Notes under the pieces: model-generated
Database searches by the model: none
What the model was told of the DNA's origin: nothing
Seen by the model: the letters and a program-made list of their open reading frames with translations, nothing else
Translations under genes and position numbers: made by a program
Part shown: positions 15,301-30,300 of the stretch, one piece after another
Position numbering within the stretch: position 1 is the stretch's first letter
How the letters are laid out: every line of letters starts with the position of its first letter
Assembly: GCA_914767715.1 (NCBI GenBank)
Contig: OU612065.1
Location: 6,696,001 to 6,760,000, forward strand
Length of the DNA: 64,000 nucleotides
Direction: 5' to 3'
Origin: Membranipora membranacea
Taxonomy: Eukaryota; Bryozoa; Gymnolaemata; Cheilostomatida; Membraniporidae

Positions 15301-18300
15301 TATGAAACAGGGGCACAATATGTTGTTTAATGACCCTAACACTTGATGAACGTCATGTGGTTTAACATATTATTCCCAACAAAAGTACTGTTCATTTCTG
15401 TGGTATAGTGATTGTGGTAAAAAACACTAGTTAGTACCAATCACAATAAAAAACAGTAAGTAACCATGAAGGGAAACATCAACAAACCAACAACAACCCT
15501 CCCGCCTACTATTAAGATAAAATTGTACTTTCAACCAAATATTTGATCGATATGTCATTCCCATTCATGCTGGAGGTCCATAAGAAAATAATATTTCATT
15601 GGAATTTCTTAGCTTCCTAATGAATTAATTATCTTAAAGGTCTCTGCAACTTCTTCACCTTCAACGTAGGTGTGAATTTTTTACAAAAAAAAATTGCTAG
15701 AGTTTAAACTTTGAATTTTATGATCTTGATACAGGTAGAAAAAATGTAATTTTTGTGTATGTTTTCCTGTAGCACCCTGGTGGTAAAATTGACAGCATAG
15801 CTGGATATAACAAATACAGTCACAAGGAAATAAGCGATGTTGAGTGACAGATGGGACGTTGTGTGCTTTCAGATTATGTATAATATTGTCAATCATACCT
15901 GTCAACTCCAGAGTACCAGTTAAATCGATACAGGTCATTGGTCCTAATAACCAGATTCATCTGACAGATGATTGATTCACTCTCGTGCCAACCGATCATG
16001 AGTCGCATCTGTCTGTGGAGGGAAAACCTTGATACGCAGAACCTGAGCTCAAGACTGCCTGATTTTTGTGCCAGCCAAGGTGGTCTTTTATCAAAATGAG
16101 CTTGGATTTTGAATTGAGGCCAGATCCTTGCTCATACTTCACCTAAATCTTTCGGTCTTTCAAAGAGGCCAACTTGTTCCCACATTGTTTGTTGAAAATG
16201 CGTATTATAATTCCATCAAGCAGTGACGCGCACACACGGTTGTACACCAACAAGAGACAATGTAATAACGATCTGGGCGTTTTCTAATTGAAAAACCCCT
16301 CCTGTTTCTCTGTAAAAGAAAATTAATCGTGGGTTTGTGTGGCCAGAACTTACCGCCAACCATATCTGTGTGACCTTTCCACGAAGATAACATTGAATGG
16401 CATTGGTTAGGCCTAGGTCTGTCTGGTAAACCTGCTGTATCAATATCCGCGGTCAACATCCATATCACACTTAAAGAGGATGTTATCAACTCCAAATCTA
16501 ACTAGTGGACCTTGAAAGATCTAAGAACCATCATTTGGACATTCCATCATGTTTTTATTATGTGCATGGAAAATAAATTAAACTTACAAACATGTGTTAT
16601 AAAAACACATGTTTGTAAAATCAACGGGTATTCCAAAGAAGCAGACCGGTTTAAATGGTCTGGTATACTCATCATACTGCATAAGTAAGCCCCATCATCA
16701 AAATATTTCATGGCTGATCTCTTCATAGTGATGACCATGATCTTAATGGTTTGGAATTAAATTTATTTCACAATGTGTTTGTGGCCCATTTATATGGCAT
16801 ACCTCACCATGACCAACTTTAAATCACCATCCTCTTCAACTTCAAATCCTTTATAGCCCGCATGCCTTTAGTAGAAATTTAAAATCAAGCTCCCTCTCTA
16901 CTAAGACCAGAATATATACTGTGTTTTTTAAAATATGCTATGATTTGTTTTACAGGTTATTAGCTTGGAAGGATGGGTGGATATAATGTATTATATACAG
17001 GATGTACATACATACTGGGTGTGGGTTTACTTCTTAGCTCTTATTGTGGTAAGTGTTGTTACCAAGTTCCGACTGGGCTACCTCACAGTACCTCACATCT
17101 CCAGGCACGCAATCAACCTTATCATTTGGGAGGAGACAATTCCCTATTTGATATATTGATTATTTTCCTCTACCATGACACTAGTTAGCGAGCTAATTGA
17201 CGCAGGGGCATGAAAATTTCTGTATCTGTTACTTTAAAATGTTGTTGATATTGAATAAGCATTTATGAAGTTAGTAAACTGTAAAATAGTAATAATCAAT
17301 TGTGTGTGGGTTATCAGACTGACTATTTAAAATGAATATCCTCTGGTATTGTGTGTTTGAAGATAGAGAATGCCTTATTAATTAGTGTGACTTGACCGTA
17401 GGAAAGTTGTAATTAGCAGTCTTTGAGCACCAAATGATTGTTTACTGGGTAGAGATGTGTAGGCAACGTGTATGAAGGGCTGACCAGACTTAGGCATGTG
17501 GGATGGTACAATGAGGCAGCCTAATAACACCGGACTTTGACTCGGCTTATGGAGTGCAAAAGTAATGGTCAGCCTCCTCCTCCTTATCCGATTTCATCAC
17601 AACAAGCTTATTAATAAACCATACGAAAAACCATCAATGCAATAGCCAAGACCCTCAAAGTTAGATACAATCTGAATACTCATTAGGCCTGTATCGGGAG
17701 AAAATTTCCCAGACAATTTTCGGATTTCACATTATTTGAGATATTTTTGCTTACAAAAGTATAAAGTACACCACCAATATGTTAAATATCTCTGAACAGA
17801 TCTCCCTATGAATAATGAATATGAGTTGTAATTTATCCCAAATCATAACTGAAACGTGACTTTATATTGTAGATTGGATCATTTTTCATGGTGAACCTTT
17901 TCCTGGTTGTGATAGCTACTCAGTTCTCTGAGACTAAGCGGCGAGAAACGGAAAAGATTGCTGAGGAGCGCAAGAGATACAAGTCTTCCACCACACTCAC
18001 TAGCTCCAGGACTGACAGTGATGGATGTTACAATCAACTGCTCAAATATGTCATCCATGTTGTAAGACGGTACCATCGCCAAGCCAAACGATCTTACAAG
18101 GCTTGGCGGGAAAAGCGAAGGAAGCGTAACAGCTCCGAATCAGAGAATGAGAATGACAGTATGGCAGATATCAAACTAAATGTATTTGGCAATCATATAC
18201 ATTGTCAGCCTTGTTATCATGTAATAGCGTTAATGGAGAGCGCCCCAGCACCTATAGCTTCACCTGAACCAAGTGATATTGACTCCGTGTCATACCGAGG

Positions 18301-21300
18301 ATTATCGCGTTATGTCAATTCTAGCCCTAGATTCTTCAGACGCAGTGCTCGTACTAGTCCTCTTATCACCTTAGAACCTCATATAGTTATAACTGAAGGC
18401 CAGGAAGAGACCTCTTTTTATACACCACCACCTACTGAAAGTTCAAGTAACAATGTTACTTGTAGCAGTCAACAGAATGGTGGGCTCAAGGTATGCTATA
18501 AACATGGTTATGCTAAGGAGGAAACTCCTGATATCAAAGCCAATCTATTTCCCTATTTGTCACAACCTGTGTAAGATCTAATCTACTCAATGGAGATGAT
18601 TATTTATACCAGTCACTAGGGTAAATAATGCTTCAGGGCCCCATAAGCTCAAATCACGCATCCTCTTAATCTAGATTAGGCGAGGTCAATAGATATTCAT
18701 CATCTCCTAGCCTCATAATCATATCCTCTAACTTTTACTAGAATGAAAGTTAAATTCTTAATCGCATGCATATTCAACAATTGAATGAACAGGAATGAAT
18801 TTCTTATATCCTTTGAGAATTTGTTTTTTACATTGATTTTTTTCACATGTATTGTGATTCACGAGTTTGGGCCGTTTGCTCCTACTGGCTGATTACTGAC
18901 CGTATGAGTACAAGATGTCACTGCTCTTATGTACATTTTGACAGGTTGTTGTGAATGCCAATGAAGGCCCTGAAAATACTGCTCTGCTTCAGGTGCTGCC
19001 AACTCATCTATTAGAGCGAGCTGGTGTGAGAAGCGTGTCTACAAGTAACAGTCGCTCCTCCTCACCTCACCCTTCCCCTATGTTCACAAGGCGGACTGAT
19101 CAGCTGCCCTCCCCACACAGTACTGCTGGTATTGAGGCTAAGAATGGTCACCATAAAATATGGAGGTATTTATTATCATTATTTATCACTGGTATATATC
19201 CTATTAGATTTTAAATGCTATCGGAGAGGACGAAGCGTTGTGCCCCATTTGGTATTATTATGTGGCTCATCGTCAAAATTTTCAAAGACATTATTTTCTG
19301 AGGATTGATGGACGTCTGCTAGCCAATAATGACAATCTTAAGAGAGCCTTTGATTTTTGTTGTAGATCTAGAAGTCATGATGGAAGAATTGTGCCAACAG
19401 GAAACCATTTAGCAGTACCAAATACGAACAATAATCGGGTGGTTCCTTCCCCTACCCTCCCTCATAGACTAATGTTACCAGGAGACTCAGGCAGCTGCTA
19501 TTCTATACAGTCTAGGGGTTCATCGCCAGGCCCCCACACTCCCAGCATCATTCCAGGAGAGCTGGCTAATGGTGGGCTTTCTCAACATTCTAGTGTATAC
19601 AGTGCCCAGCTTGTTGGTGACTGGTCTTTTAATGGTGGCGGTAAAATTCCCAACGGCTTTCATCAGACTTCTCTAGGTTAGCTGTCTATCCTTATTCTTC
19701 TGTTCTCGTATTGACTGCTATTGATTTCTTAGTGCATGGCTTGATACAAATTGATCACATTGCAATACATAAATTGAATAGCGCAGCAGAGCATTATGCA
19801 TATGGGGAACAGTATTGACCTGCTCTCTGTGAAGCTCCTGGTACCAAAGAAAATTGGAATACTATCATTGATAGAACTCCTTGCAGAAATCTTGAGCCTA
19901 AATGGGTTTTGGTGACCAGTGTGTAACCGCAAGCTCAAACAAATCTGATACTGCATGTGCATGATTATTTAATGTAAAGTAACTGCTGTACCAACCGATG
20001 TAACATATGGTTATCCAAAAAAGTAGTCGAACGTTTGATAGCCTTGTATTGATGTTTATGACTTTTTTCTGTGTCTGAGATGAATGGATCTCATAGGAGA
20101 TGACCAACTTTTGTTTTCTGTGGTATTTCAAACCTAATTTATTTTTCCAACATGCAGCAAAATACGCAAGCATTGATGACTATAATAGATAGCCCAAGGT
20201 CCGAGATAATTGAAATTGAAAAAAAAAGATCTCTCCAGTTCAACAACCTGATGGGAATGAATGCCTATTCCCACACTGTCGTGTGTATATAACGTATAAC
20301 GTATATAACGTATTTGTCTTAATGTACATCACATTCATTGAGAAAACTGTTCATTGATGTAAAGGTTCTATTTTTGAGCACTAAACCATAGATAAAAATA
20401 TCCCTCCTCTGCATCACATTTCATTGATTTATGCTATATTAGGCTTTGCACTGAGATTTCTTGGCTTGACTGCTTTGTTTGAACCTGCATATTAGCCATT
20501 CTCATTATCTGGCAAAATCATTAGTATCATTTTAAAATTCCTTCAATTTTGCCAGACATATATTTCCCATGCAGAATACTCTCTGCCCACTAAGGTGGTA
20601 TCCCTCCCTCCCTCCCAATGATGGCGGGCAGAAACTACTAAATAATGGTCACCACACTGAATGTTATATGTAATTTAAACTTTAATTTTTCCATGTCAAT
20701 TTTAGGTGATGGACGACATCGGCATAGTTTTTCTCAGCTCAGTTATTTACAAGGAGGCTGTGATCTCTGCTGCCATGAGTGTCAGCATCTATGTACTGAA
20801 TACCAGAAGCAGGGTGGAGTAAGAGTGCAGGAAGAGAATACTGTATATACACGAGGCAGAAAGTGTAAAGGTTTGTGATCTCTCATGCTCTATCAAAGCG
20901 CTGCCATTATTTAACCAGGGGTCATTATCTATGGTCCCTGATTGCACCACAATTTGCATCACAATCTAATTGCCCTAGAATGATTGGGTCTAATTACTTT
21001 TGATTTAGCAGCTGTGCTGAGTGGGCAACTCCAAGAAATAATGTTTGAGGATTTTGGTATTCACAGTCTGTGACCACCCCATTCCCCCACCGTCCCTGAT
21101 TCCCCATTCCACCCTCCCTGATTCCCCCTACCACCAAGTATGGTCCTTCCCATGAGTAATGCCCATACATGATGCTTGTTGACTCCAAACTTGCAAGTCA
21201 TGCTGACCAGACTTTCTTATCATGTGAGCTGATGCGTTTTTTCTTAACGAAATAACATTTAATCAACAGTAAGTAATAAGTCTTACGTAACTGATCGTTT

Positions 21301-24300
21301 TCAGACAAGGAAGAGCAGTCTCAAAATGGTAACACAAATAATAGAATCTAGTTTTGTCTGATGATTTGACCATTGCTCGTCATCATCGATGAGATGGTTT
21401 ATCTGCACAGTCAGTTTTTGACATTGTCTGAGTGGCCTGATAGGTTCATACAAACCATAACCAATGAACTAAACCTAGTTTAGTTCATTGCCATAACATT
21501 ATCTGCAATTAGACTTCTCCTATCTCATGAATTTTTTCCTAGGGTTCATGAAGATCAATTGAGTCTGAGGGCTCGTAAAACTGTGATAATCAAGAAATGG
21601 TTGGAGGTTATGAGATACAGAAATCAAATTTGTGGGCGTTATTCTAGCGCCGGGCTCCAGTTCTTTCCCAAATTCTATACCTATATTAGGTGAAAGTCAT
21701 GGTGTAGGAACCTTCTAATTGCAGATAGCTTTTATTTACTTCTAAACCACTCGAGCAAGTCAAAAAAGTCTGCTGCAGATATATCCCCTCAACTGGTGTT
21801 GGGTTTTTACTATGATAACCGCAGTTGGGCTGCGCTAGATCAAGTTTGCTCCAGCTGTGTGACCTGTGGAGGAGGAGCAACTCCTATTACAGGCAAAGGG
21901 ATCAAACTTGGTCTAGGCTCCGCTGATCCATCAATGCTCATCCAGGCTATCCTCACATTTATCATGTTATTTATCACCCAGTGCTGGGAAGGCAAACCCA
22001 CTGATAATGACCAGGTTATGTAAGATACATCTGGATTGTACATGTAAGAATATGTAGATGGTGATGCAAATTTCGAGTCATTATCGCTTGTGGACATGAA
22101 TTATAGCCTTTGATGATTTGAGCACCAGCATGTATGTACTTATCATTGGTCCTGGTGACCTCCATAAGATTTGATCTACATATCATGGAGTTCTCATGAC
22201 ATGACAAAGTCATCTCAGTTCGTTTTATAAACCTGTCCTCAGCCATAACACCTTATAATATTGGTTATACCAAGGAGTTGGTTATACATACCTGTATAAA
22301 ATAATGTATTCAAAGCTTGTCTTGACCATAAACATGTAAGCTCACATGTCTGTGGTCTAGGCAAACTTTGCGGTAACACCTGTACTAATGTGGATTACAT
22401 CAGGAGCTCATATATAACCCCCCTGCTCTCCACGCTATGCTCTCGCTTACATACCTTTTACCTTGAGGCAGAATTGTTTCTGAATTTCAAGAGCCAATAA
22501 TACTCCAGTCATGAAACTTTTTTTTTATGATTTGTATGTGTGATAAATCTAACTTTAACTTTGGCAGTGACAAAAAAAGACATTTATGGGAGCAGAATAT
22601 TTGTGAAAGCTTATCATGTTGGGTGCTAGGATTTCATGGCGGTGCTGATATATGTTAATACTGTCAATTCATGTGCCTATCACACCATTATATACAGATT
22701 TATTGTATACATGTGACTGAAGCTTCTCTATCCAGAACATGACCCCTAGAAGAATCAGCAGCTGCATAATAAATCTAGATTCCCACGGCGAGGCTACAGA
22801 TCAGTAACACTATTCTAATCCATAATTGATTATGCTTTTTGCAGAGCAAATGATGAAAATCAGGGCTAAGATGAAAGTTATAGTGAACGGTAATATATTT
22901 AGAAACAGTATTCTAATATCCATCCTCATCAACACCGTCATGATGGGAGTTGAGCATCACAATCAGGTAAAATTTAATTGAAGCCCTCTCTCTGTCATCA
23001 GGCCCTCTGTCATTAGGCCCCTCTGTCATTAGGCCCCTCTGTCATAAGGCCACTCTGTCATTAGGCCCCTCTGCCATTAGGCCCCGTAGCATGCCATGAG
23101 TCCATGGAAAATATAATTAGTTCCGCTAAACTTAAATTCGTTGTATTCATCACTATGGATGATGTTACTTCCCTGGCCTGTAACTTGGTCAAGGCGAGAA
23201 GTGAGTTATTTCTCAATAACACGCCGGACCTGAGCAAAGAATTCCAATAACTTTTATCCATGTTGGGATATTCTTTCAGTAGCTAGCATGATGAGAATTT
23301 ACTGCTGATACTAATGATATTGACCTTCACTGTGACATGGTGACTATTGGTATAAGAATGGCATCATTAACTTGTATTTCATGGTAATGAGCTGATTCAG
23401 GTTCACTTACTGCTCAATACTGCTCATTGCTGACTTCATTGTTTTATTATTAAATTATTATTATACATGTACAGTTAAATCAGCTCTTTGGCCTCCAGAT
23501 TAAACTTACCAGGTTAAACATGGGTTACTAAGTAAGGTGGTTAACCAAATATCAGGCCAAAAAATCGAATTGAGTGAAATATGTCCTGAATTTTTACCTG
23601 TATGGTGTTATAACTTCTGTGTTTTGCATATTGGTTTCTAAATCAACAACCTTCAACCAATACCAATACAATATAATCTTTGCCAATACTTGGCGTTTAT
23701 AATCTTCACACCATGATCTAATTCCTCTACAGGACATGATCATTGGCAGCTCGACAGCTGACAGCTGATCACAGGTTACAGCTGATCACTGGTGTCAATG
23801 ACAAATATTTACACGATATATACCCTTGAGGAGTGATTATTAGCCTGTGTTTAGTTAAGCTAATTTTGGGATGACTTGGTGCGAGCTTGCACCAAGGTTT
23901 ACTAGCTAAGGTGGGAGGTGTTTTTTAAATTATGAGGTTGAGTAAATGTTAGCCAGACATAAATTTCAGAATTTCAAGCCCTCGCAAAATGGTGAACCTT
24001 TACTTGCGCCTGCGATGATTTACTCCTCTAGGGTAAACATGACTCATAATGTCTACTTGTATGCCTATCTAGCATTTACTTTTTCTTTGACAGCCGGACC
24101 TTTTGACGGATATAGTTGAGTATAGCAACTATGTATTCATAGGCATATTTACTATTGAAATGATTTTCAAAATCTTCGCTGAGGGCTGCCTGCACTACGT
24201 CAAGGATGCATTCAACGTCTTTGACGGCTTTATTGTGGTCATGAGGTAAGCGACTGCCTGGAATAAATTTGAGGCTTATATTATTTCTTCCGGACCAAGC

Positions 24301-27300
24301 TCAAATGTGTGAACACAGAGTTGAAATATATCCTTACTCTGTGGTGTCAATCTGGCAACGAGAAATGTTCAATTAAACTGCAGCACAGTTTTGCACTGTC
24401 CTGTTAAATGAGCTTGCTAGTTCTATGGTTTTTTTTCTGCTCTTAGTGTCCCGCTGGAAAGTAAATCATCGAGAACCGCGGGTCACATTATGATTTCGAA
24501 TTTAATGACAAAATAACAAATAATATTTTCTCGGAAGAGCTGCAAATTTTTCAATATTGACTACTGCCAAGTTTCAAATGTACCTTGTTGCAAGGACAAC
24601 TACACAATGATTTGGGGTTTGTGTGGGTTGAGTTCACAATCAACATAAATGAACATGTTTACCATCTGCATCTGCAGAAAAAGTTACTGTTTATGGCTGT
24701 TGGATGTTATTGGTTATTATGTTAAACCACATAATGTTTTTTCTCATCAGTTATGTGGAGATCGGTATGGGAGGAGAGAACAGTGGGCTATCAGTGCTGA
24801 GGACGTTCCGTCTGCTGAGAATACTTAAGCTTATCAGGTTCCTTCCTGCCCTACAGAGACAGTTTGTAGTGATGGTTCGCACTCTAGACAACGTGGCTTC
24901 CTTCTTCGGCCTGCTTCTTCTTTTCATGTTCATATTCAGGTAATATATCCTATCCCTATGTTCATTAGAACTACATACTGAAATGTACACTGATGTTATG
25001 ATATTGATAACTGAGGCTGCTACCTGACAGATGTCGGACATTCAATACTATAGCTGTTGTTTGTTACATATATATCCCAATGGATAGAACATTCTTTGAT
25101 TGGCATTTCTTATGAAATGCTGAGACATCAAATGTACTTTATCAGTAGTACATTTGTCCAAGCTAGTCCCCTATTGATCCATGCTGCACATAGTAGTGTA
25201 ACATTCAAACTGATCTGAGTAGATCAAAAATTGTGGGCTGTGTCATGAGTTTTGCAAACTCTTCCTTTTCTTTCATTTAAATGAGAGAAAGACTCCCTTA
25301 CAGTACTCTAGATTGGTGGTCCATACCGCACTCTCCTGATGAAAGACCGAACGGCTTGTGTCAGAAAATAATATTTACATTTCGGTATGGTGATGTTTCA
25401 TAGATGGTTTTATGGTTATATTTGCAGTGTATTGGGTATGAACTTATTTGGATGTATGTTTTGTGAGGACAATAGTTTTGGCGAGCGAGTCTGTGAGCGG
25501 TGGAACTTTGATTCTCTCCTGTGGTCACTGATTACAGTTTTTCAGGTAATATTCTCAGTTTGCATGTGAAAAAATAATAATACTGTAACCAGAGACTATG
25601 GTCTCTGCTGTAACTCTGCTCTCAGCAGCTCTGTTTGTAGGGCGATTATTCTTTTTTTCAGTGCTGAGAGGAGCATACTAGAGATGCTTGACTAAAACAT
25701 TGAATATATGGAATTTTTAGTAATAACTGGAGTAATAAATTATCTGTAATGTGTACCCACCTGTACCATTGTCACGCAATCATTATGGTGGCTTTTTTAA
25801 TCTCCACTTCAAAACAGTTGTCAGAATTCCACTTTCATGAACTGCATGAGAAACGTACAGGAGCAATAGATGGTGTGTTCTTGCGAATAATTGTGAATGT
25901 TTTTTGCATCCCGGATGTCACATAAGAGTTAAAACCATGCTGATTCCATTTTGGCAAAATATGATGCCCCTGGACTAGATCTCATGAATATTATCGCTTT
26001 TATTATACATCAGTTATGCATGTGAATAAGACCAAGGAGTTCCTCTAACTCCTTGGTTAGACTCTGATCAGTTCATCACTGTTGGTACTAGAGTATAGTC
26101 TACTTAACATCGAATAACACGTAAGATATACTTACGGAATGTTGTATGTCTGTTTTGTAGATACTGACTCAGGAAGACTGGAATATCATCATGTATGAGG
26201 GCATGTATAAGACCTCACCATGGGCTGCGCTCTACTTTGTGGCTCTGATGACTTTTGGGAATTATGTTCTTTTCAATCTTCTAGTAGCCATTCTTGTTGA
26301 AGGCTTTTCCTCGGTGGTAAGTGTATGAATTTAAAGCTCAACATGCTCATTTATATCGTAACCTTACCTGTCTGTTGTTATTTTGGGCTCCTGTATATAT
26401 AGCTTCTTCCAATCATTATTTTGTTCCCATGCACCGAGCCCATTTTGATGGCCCATAAATCCATTATTCAGATAATTTATCTCTGATATTCAAGGCAAAA
26501 CAAAGGTTAGAAAACTTTCTGCGTAAGCGTGATGAGAGACTGAGCAGGATTGTAAGTAGTAAACAGAGATAATATGCTCTGGCTGATCGGGTTTAGAGGC
26601 TACTGCTGTCAGCTCGGCTCAATCCACTGTCTGTCCCTAACCCCACTACGCTCATATCCTCAGTCTACCAAACGAAGCTAAACATCTGCTCTTATCCGGT
26701 TCTGACTGAGTTAAATTATTGCACTGACTGAATCAGGCGACCACTGCTAACACCTAATGCTCTGTTACAATGCTCCTTTGTCTTGGTCTCCCTAACCTTA
26801 TTTCTGGCCTGGTAAAGGATAAAATGTATATTTAAATCATTTCTGTTTCGGTAGCATGACTTCTCCCATTATCACAATGTTAGAATGTTTGATTGGGTCT
26901 GTGCTCTACTGTATTCTCTATCCACATGATTTTTAATATAAGTCAGGATGGCTGTTGTGTTCTATCCATGCCAGGTGGGTGTTTTATACACCTGAACCCG
27001 CTGGAGTAATGTAAACACCAAAGGTAGATCAGCTGTTCTGCCATATTTAGTACAGCTAGTTTCATTAAGTTTGCTGATGCTTTTTTAGCTTGAGGGTCCC
27101 TGCCAAATATGTGGGGAATCGTATTCATGTTCATGCCCATTACTTCTGCGCGCAGACGCTGCGCAGAAGAGTAGGGCTTCAATGGGAAGCGTAAGTCCTG
27201 ATACTACAACATAATGTAATGTAGAACAATGATTTCTACCGTCACAAAATGTATCATTTTCACACAAATTAACAAAGTGTTTAACAGTCTGAGTTTCAGC

Positions 27301-30300
27301 ATCATGTTTGTTAAAGTGCAGACTGATAAACATTGATAGCACTAGTCTCTTTATTGTAGCTCTCGATCTATCTTGCTAAGGAGCTAAATGTGGAAAATAG
27401 AGTCAGTCATACATAAGCCCGGGGTCAGGAGTCACCTTAGAAAGCCTCATAGGCCATGTCCAAAACCAACACCTTCATGATACAGAAAACCAAAAAGAGT
27501 TGCAATAGCAGATTCGAATAAATTGATTTATCCTGTTATAAGACTTGATTTTTTTCTACCCCTTGGATTGGGCAATTGTGTTATGTAAAGTGATGGAAAA
27601 AGACTGCATATTCTGATATTCTGAATTACAGCCTGGCCTAGTAGGTTATTTAAGTTGACCTCTGTCTCCCCCCCCCCCCCCCTGGGTACCTGAGATACTA
27701 AATTTCACACTATCTCAGTCTACTGTATGAATCTGGTGAATTTTCCACATCTCCTGTACTGAGCTATTATTGTGCTAGTGACTAGTGCTAGTGACTAGTG
27801 AATAGTGACAACGCTAGTGACTCACAGCAGCTGCTATGTGACAGTAGAGACCAGTGTTTAATACACTTACCACTTAATTAAAAACTAGCATTCCCCATTT
27901 CTCCATTTGAAATTCCCATATAGAATGTTTCATTCCGATTAACTGGAAGAACAACTAATTCTGTCCTACTTAAAACTTGATGGGAACTTGTTGCACTAGT
28001 TCTTCAAGCTTATATCTGCCACTTTCGGGCGAAAGTGTATTCGTGCAGTTTTTTCTTGCTTACCGTGGCAGAGCTCAGAATCCATCTTACTTAGTAACAA
28101 GCATCATGCTTAGTGAATAAGCTTATTTCTCTGTTGATTCTCATATCATGGCTGTCATGCTTTCTTATTTCAAGAGTAAATTCATGAGAAGACAGGTCAG
28201 GGTTTGGCGTGTATAGATCACTTCCTGCTTTAATTATTACCGGTTATTTTACTGTACATTCTGCCACTGCTTAGCTTTGCTCTCATACATGGCGCATACT
28301 AACCTATGTGTCTGTGGTACCCACCCTCTTTTTACACATCTCTATCACAAACAAAGCTAAAGTCAGACCAGCTGTGAGAATACTTCTAAATTTAACTCGA
28401 AGTATGCATTGCTGTTGTTCACGTTTAATCCCCCATCTCATACCTGGTCTGTTTTTAACTTAGAAGTTTAGTTAGCCACCATTGAGATTTTATTGATCAC
28501 TAGTAAATTTTTTGAATGGATAGTTGATAGCCAACCTCCCACACTTCTTGTTGTGAAGATAATCTATTGTGATTTATATTTTGTTTCTCTAAAACCCCTA
28601 GAAATGCGACCCTGGAAAAGATCATTCATATATCGACTTTAGATACACTGCAGCTACAATAATATATCACTGCTGACATTAAGGCCCACGCTTACTTTTC
28701 ACCCTCATGCATAGTCTCTTCCTTGCTACATTTGATATATTTGTGTGTTACATTTAGTTGAATGTTTTCAGAGAGGAGAGGCTTCACCTCTTGATCTCAT
28801 AAATGCTCACATGAAAAAGGATGAAGAAAATGAGGAAGAGAAACAACAACAGCAAGGTTTGTGTAGATCATCGTAAGCACATCATTGTTAAGACTATCCA
28901 GGAATGAATGAAGACCCTGCAACAAGCCTCATTTCACAATGTTAATTTGATGGGCATTTTTGATAGTTACTGTGCGAGCTATGTCCCAAAATGTCGTATG
29001 CATCTTTCTCCAGAATTTTTATGTATTGGTTTTTGATTAAATTTATTTATTAGGTGCTGGCGGAGCGCTACCCTCAATCATAACGGATCATGCAGGTGAG
29101 CGACAGGATCTGAGGATAAAAATGCCTCCTATAATAACACATACAGATGCTACACCTCGAGGATCTCCCAAATCTGAGACACCAATGCCCTCACCCTCCG
29201 CTCGCTTACTATCCTTAGACGATCAATCAGACTGGGAAATTCAGAGTAACCAGGTCAGTACAAGAGCTGTCGGTATGATTTCAGTATGGTACATATATAC
29301 TTAGACACACAGGGTTTCAGCACTCGACATGTGTGGTTATCTGGATTTCTTCATTGATTCGATTAAAATCTACCATCATCTTAATAGGTTAGTTAGAGAG
29401 CTTTACATGGATTTGAATTTATATTTTTAGAGCTTTACCCCATACTTGCACAGCCCATCACTGAACAGTCACAAGTCAAACACGTCAACACCACGCCTCA
29501 GTCGTAAGAGCAGTAATAGTCTGAAGGGACGACGCAGTCAGCGGTCGCAGGACAAGGTTAGCCTGATGGAGGCTGAGTTTGATCAGGAGAACATGTCAAA
29601 CCATGAAGATGATCCGATACACACCAGCCGACTTACTGTGAGCAGCGGTGAGAGTCGGAGCAGGAACAGCTCTATCAGGAACTTTGACCTGCTGCAGGTA
29701 CCCGGCAGGAAACCTCTGCAGACGTCCTCGGCTCCCGAGAGTCCAGTCAGTTTGATGAGCTTCGATATGGACCAGACCTCACATTCACTCGACAGGTCTA
29801 ATAACAACAAGCTAGAACATCATCATAGCCTTGTGCTCGGTCCTCTATCACTGCAGATACCAGATCACAGTCTCGTTCCTCAGACTCCTCACAAGAAATG
29901 TAACGGAAGTATAAACCATTCACCTGCTAAACTGAACGGTGGACCTAATGCTTCAGGAGAACATACGCCTCTACTTATCACCTCACCTGAACATACTCAC
30001 AGAAATGGCCATAAACAAAATAATATATCTCCGCATGATCTAGAGCAGCAGCTTGACTCAACACTGAACAAAAAACTCAAAGGCAAATCCATTCATGGGT
30101 CCGTGTACAGTCGGCTAAATGGTGAGTTACAGTTACAGTGAAGCAGGCGTTTTCTCTTATATAAATTGGATCTGTGAAATTAAAGTGAAATTAACTAAAT
30201 TCACAGAAAAGAGCTTAAGTTTATGGAAAATATACAATTTAAAGGCCATTGATTGCCCGTGCTGATTGGTTTCAAAGTCACCTGCTGCGTTGTGCTGACA

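Noticed and set aside
17169-17872. Coding continuation of Cav3 exon 6 past 17048
   Set aside because: The open frame ends at 17157 and loses similarity exactly at the GTAAGT donor; IS6 continues in exon 7.
21796-22023. 75-codon open frame in Cav3 intron 11
   Set aside because: No similarity to Cav3 linkers and does not fit the phase needed between exons 11 and 12; part overlaps a dispersed repeat.
28175-28195. 21-nt phase 0/0 stretch (SKFMRRQ) after TTATTTCAAG
   Set aside because: The donor GTCAGG is only fair and so short a match arises easily by chance; kept out of the exon list.
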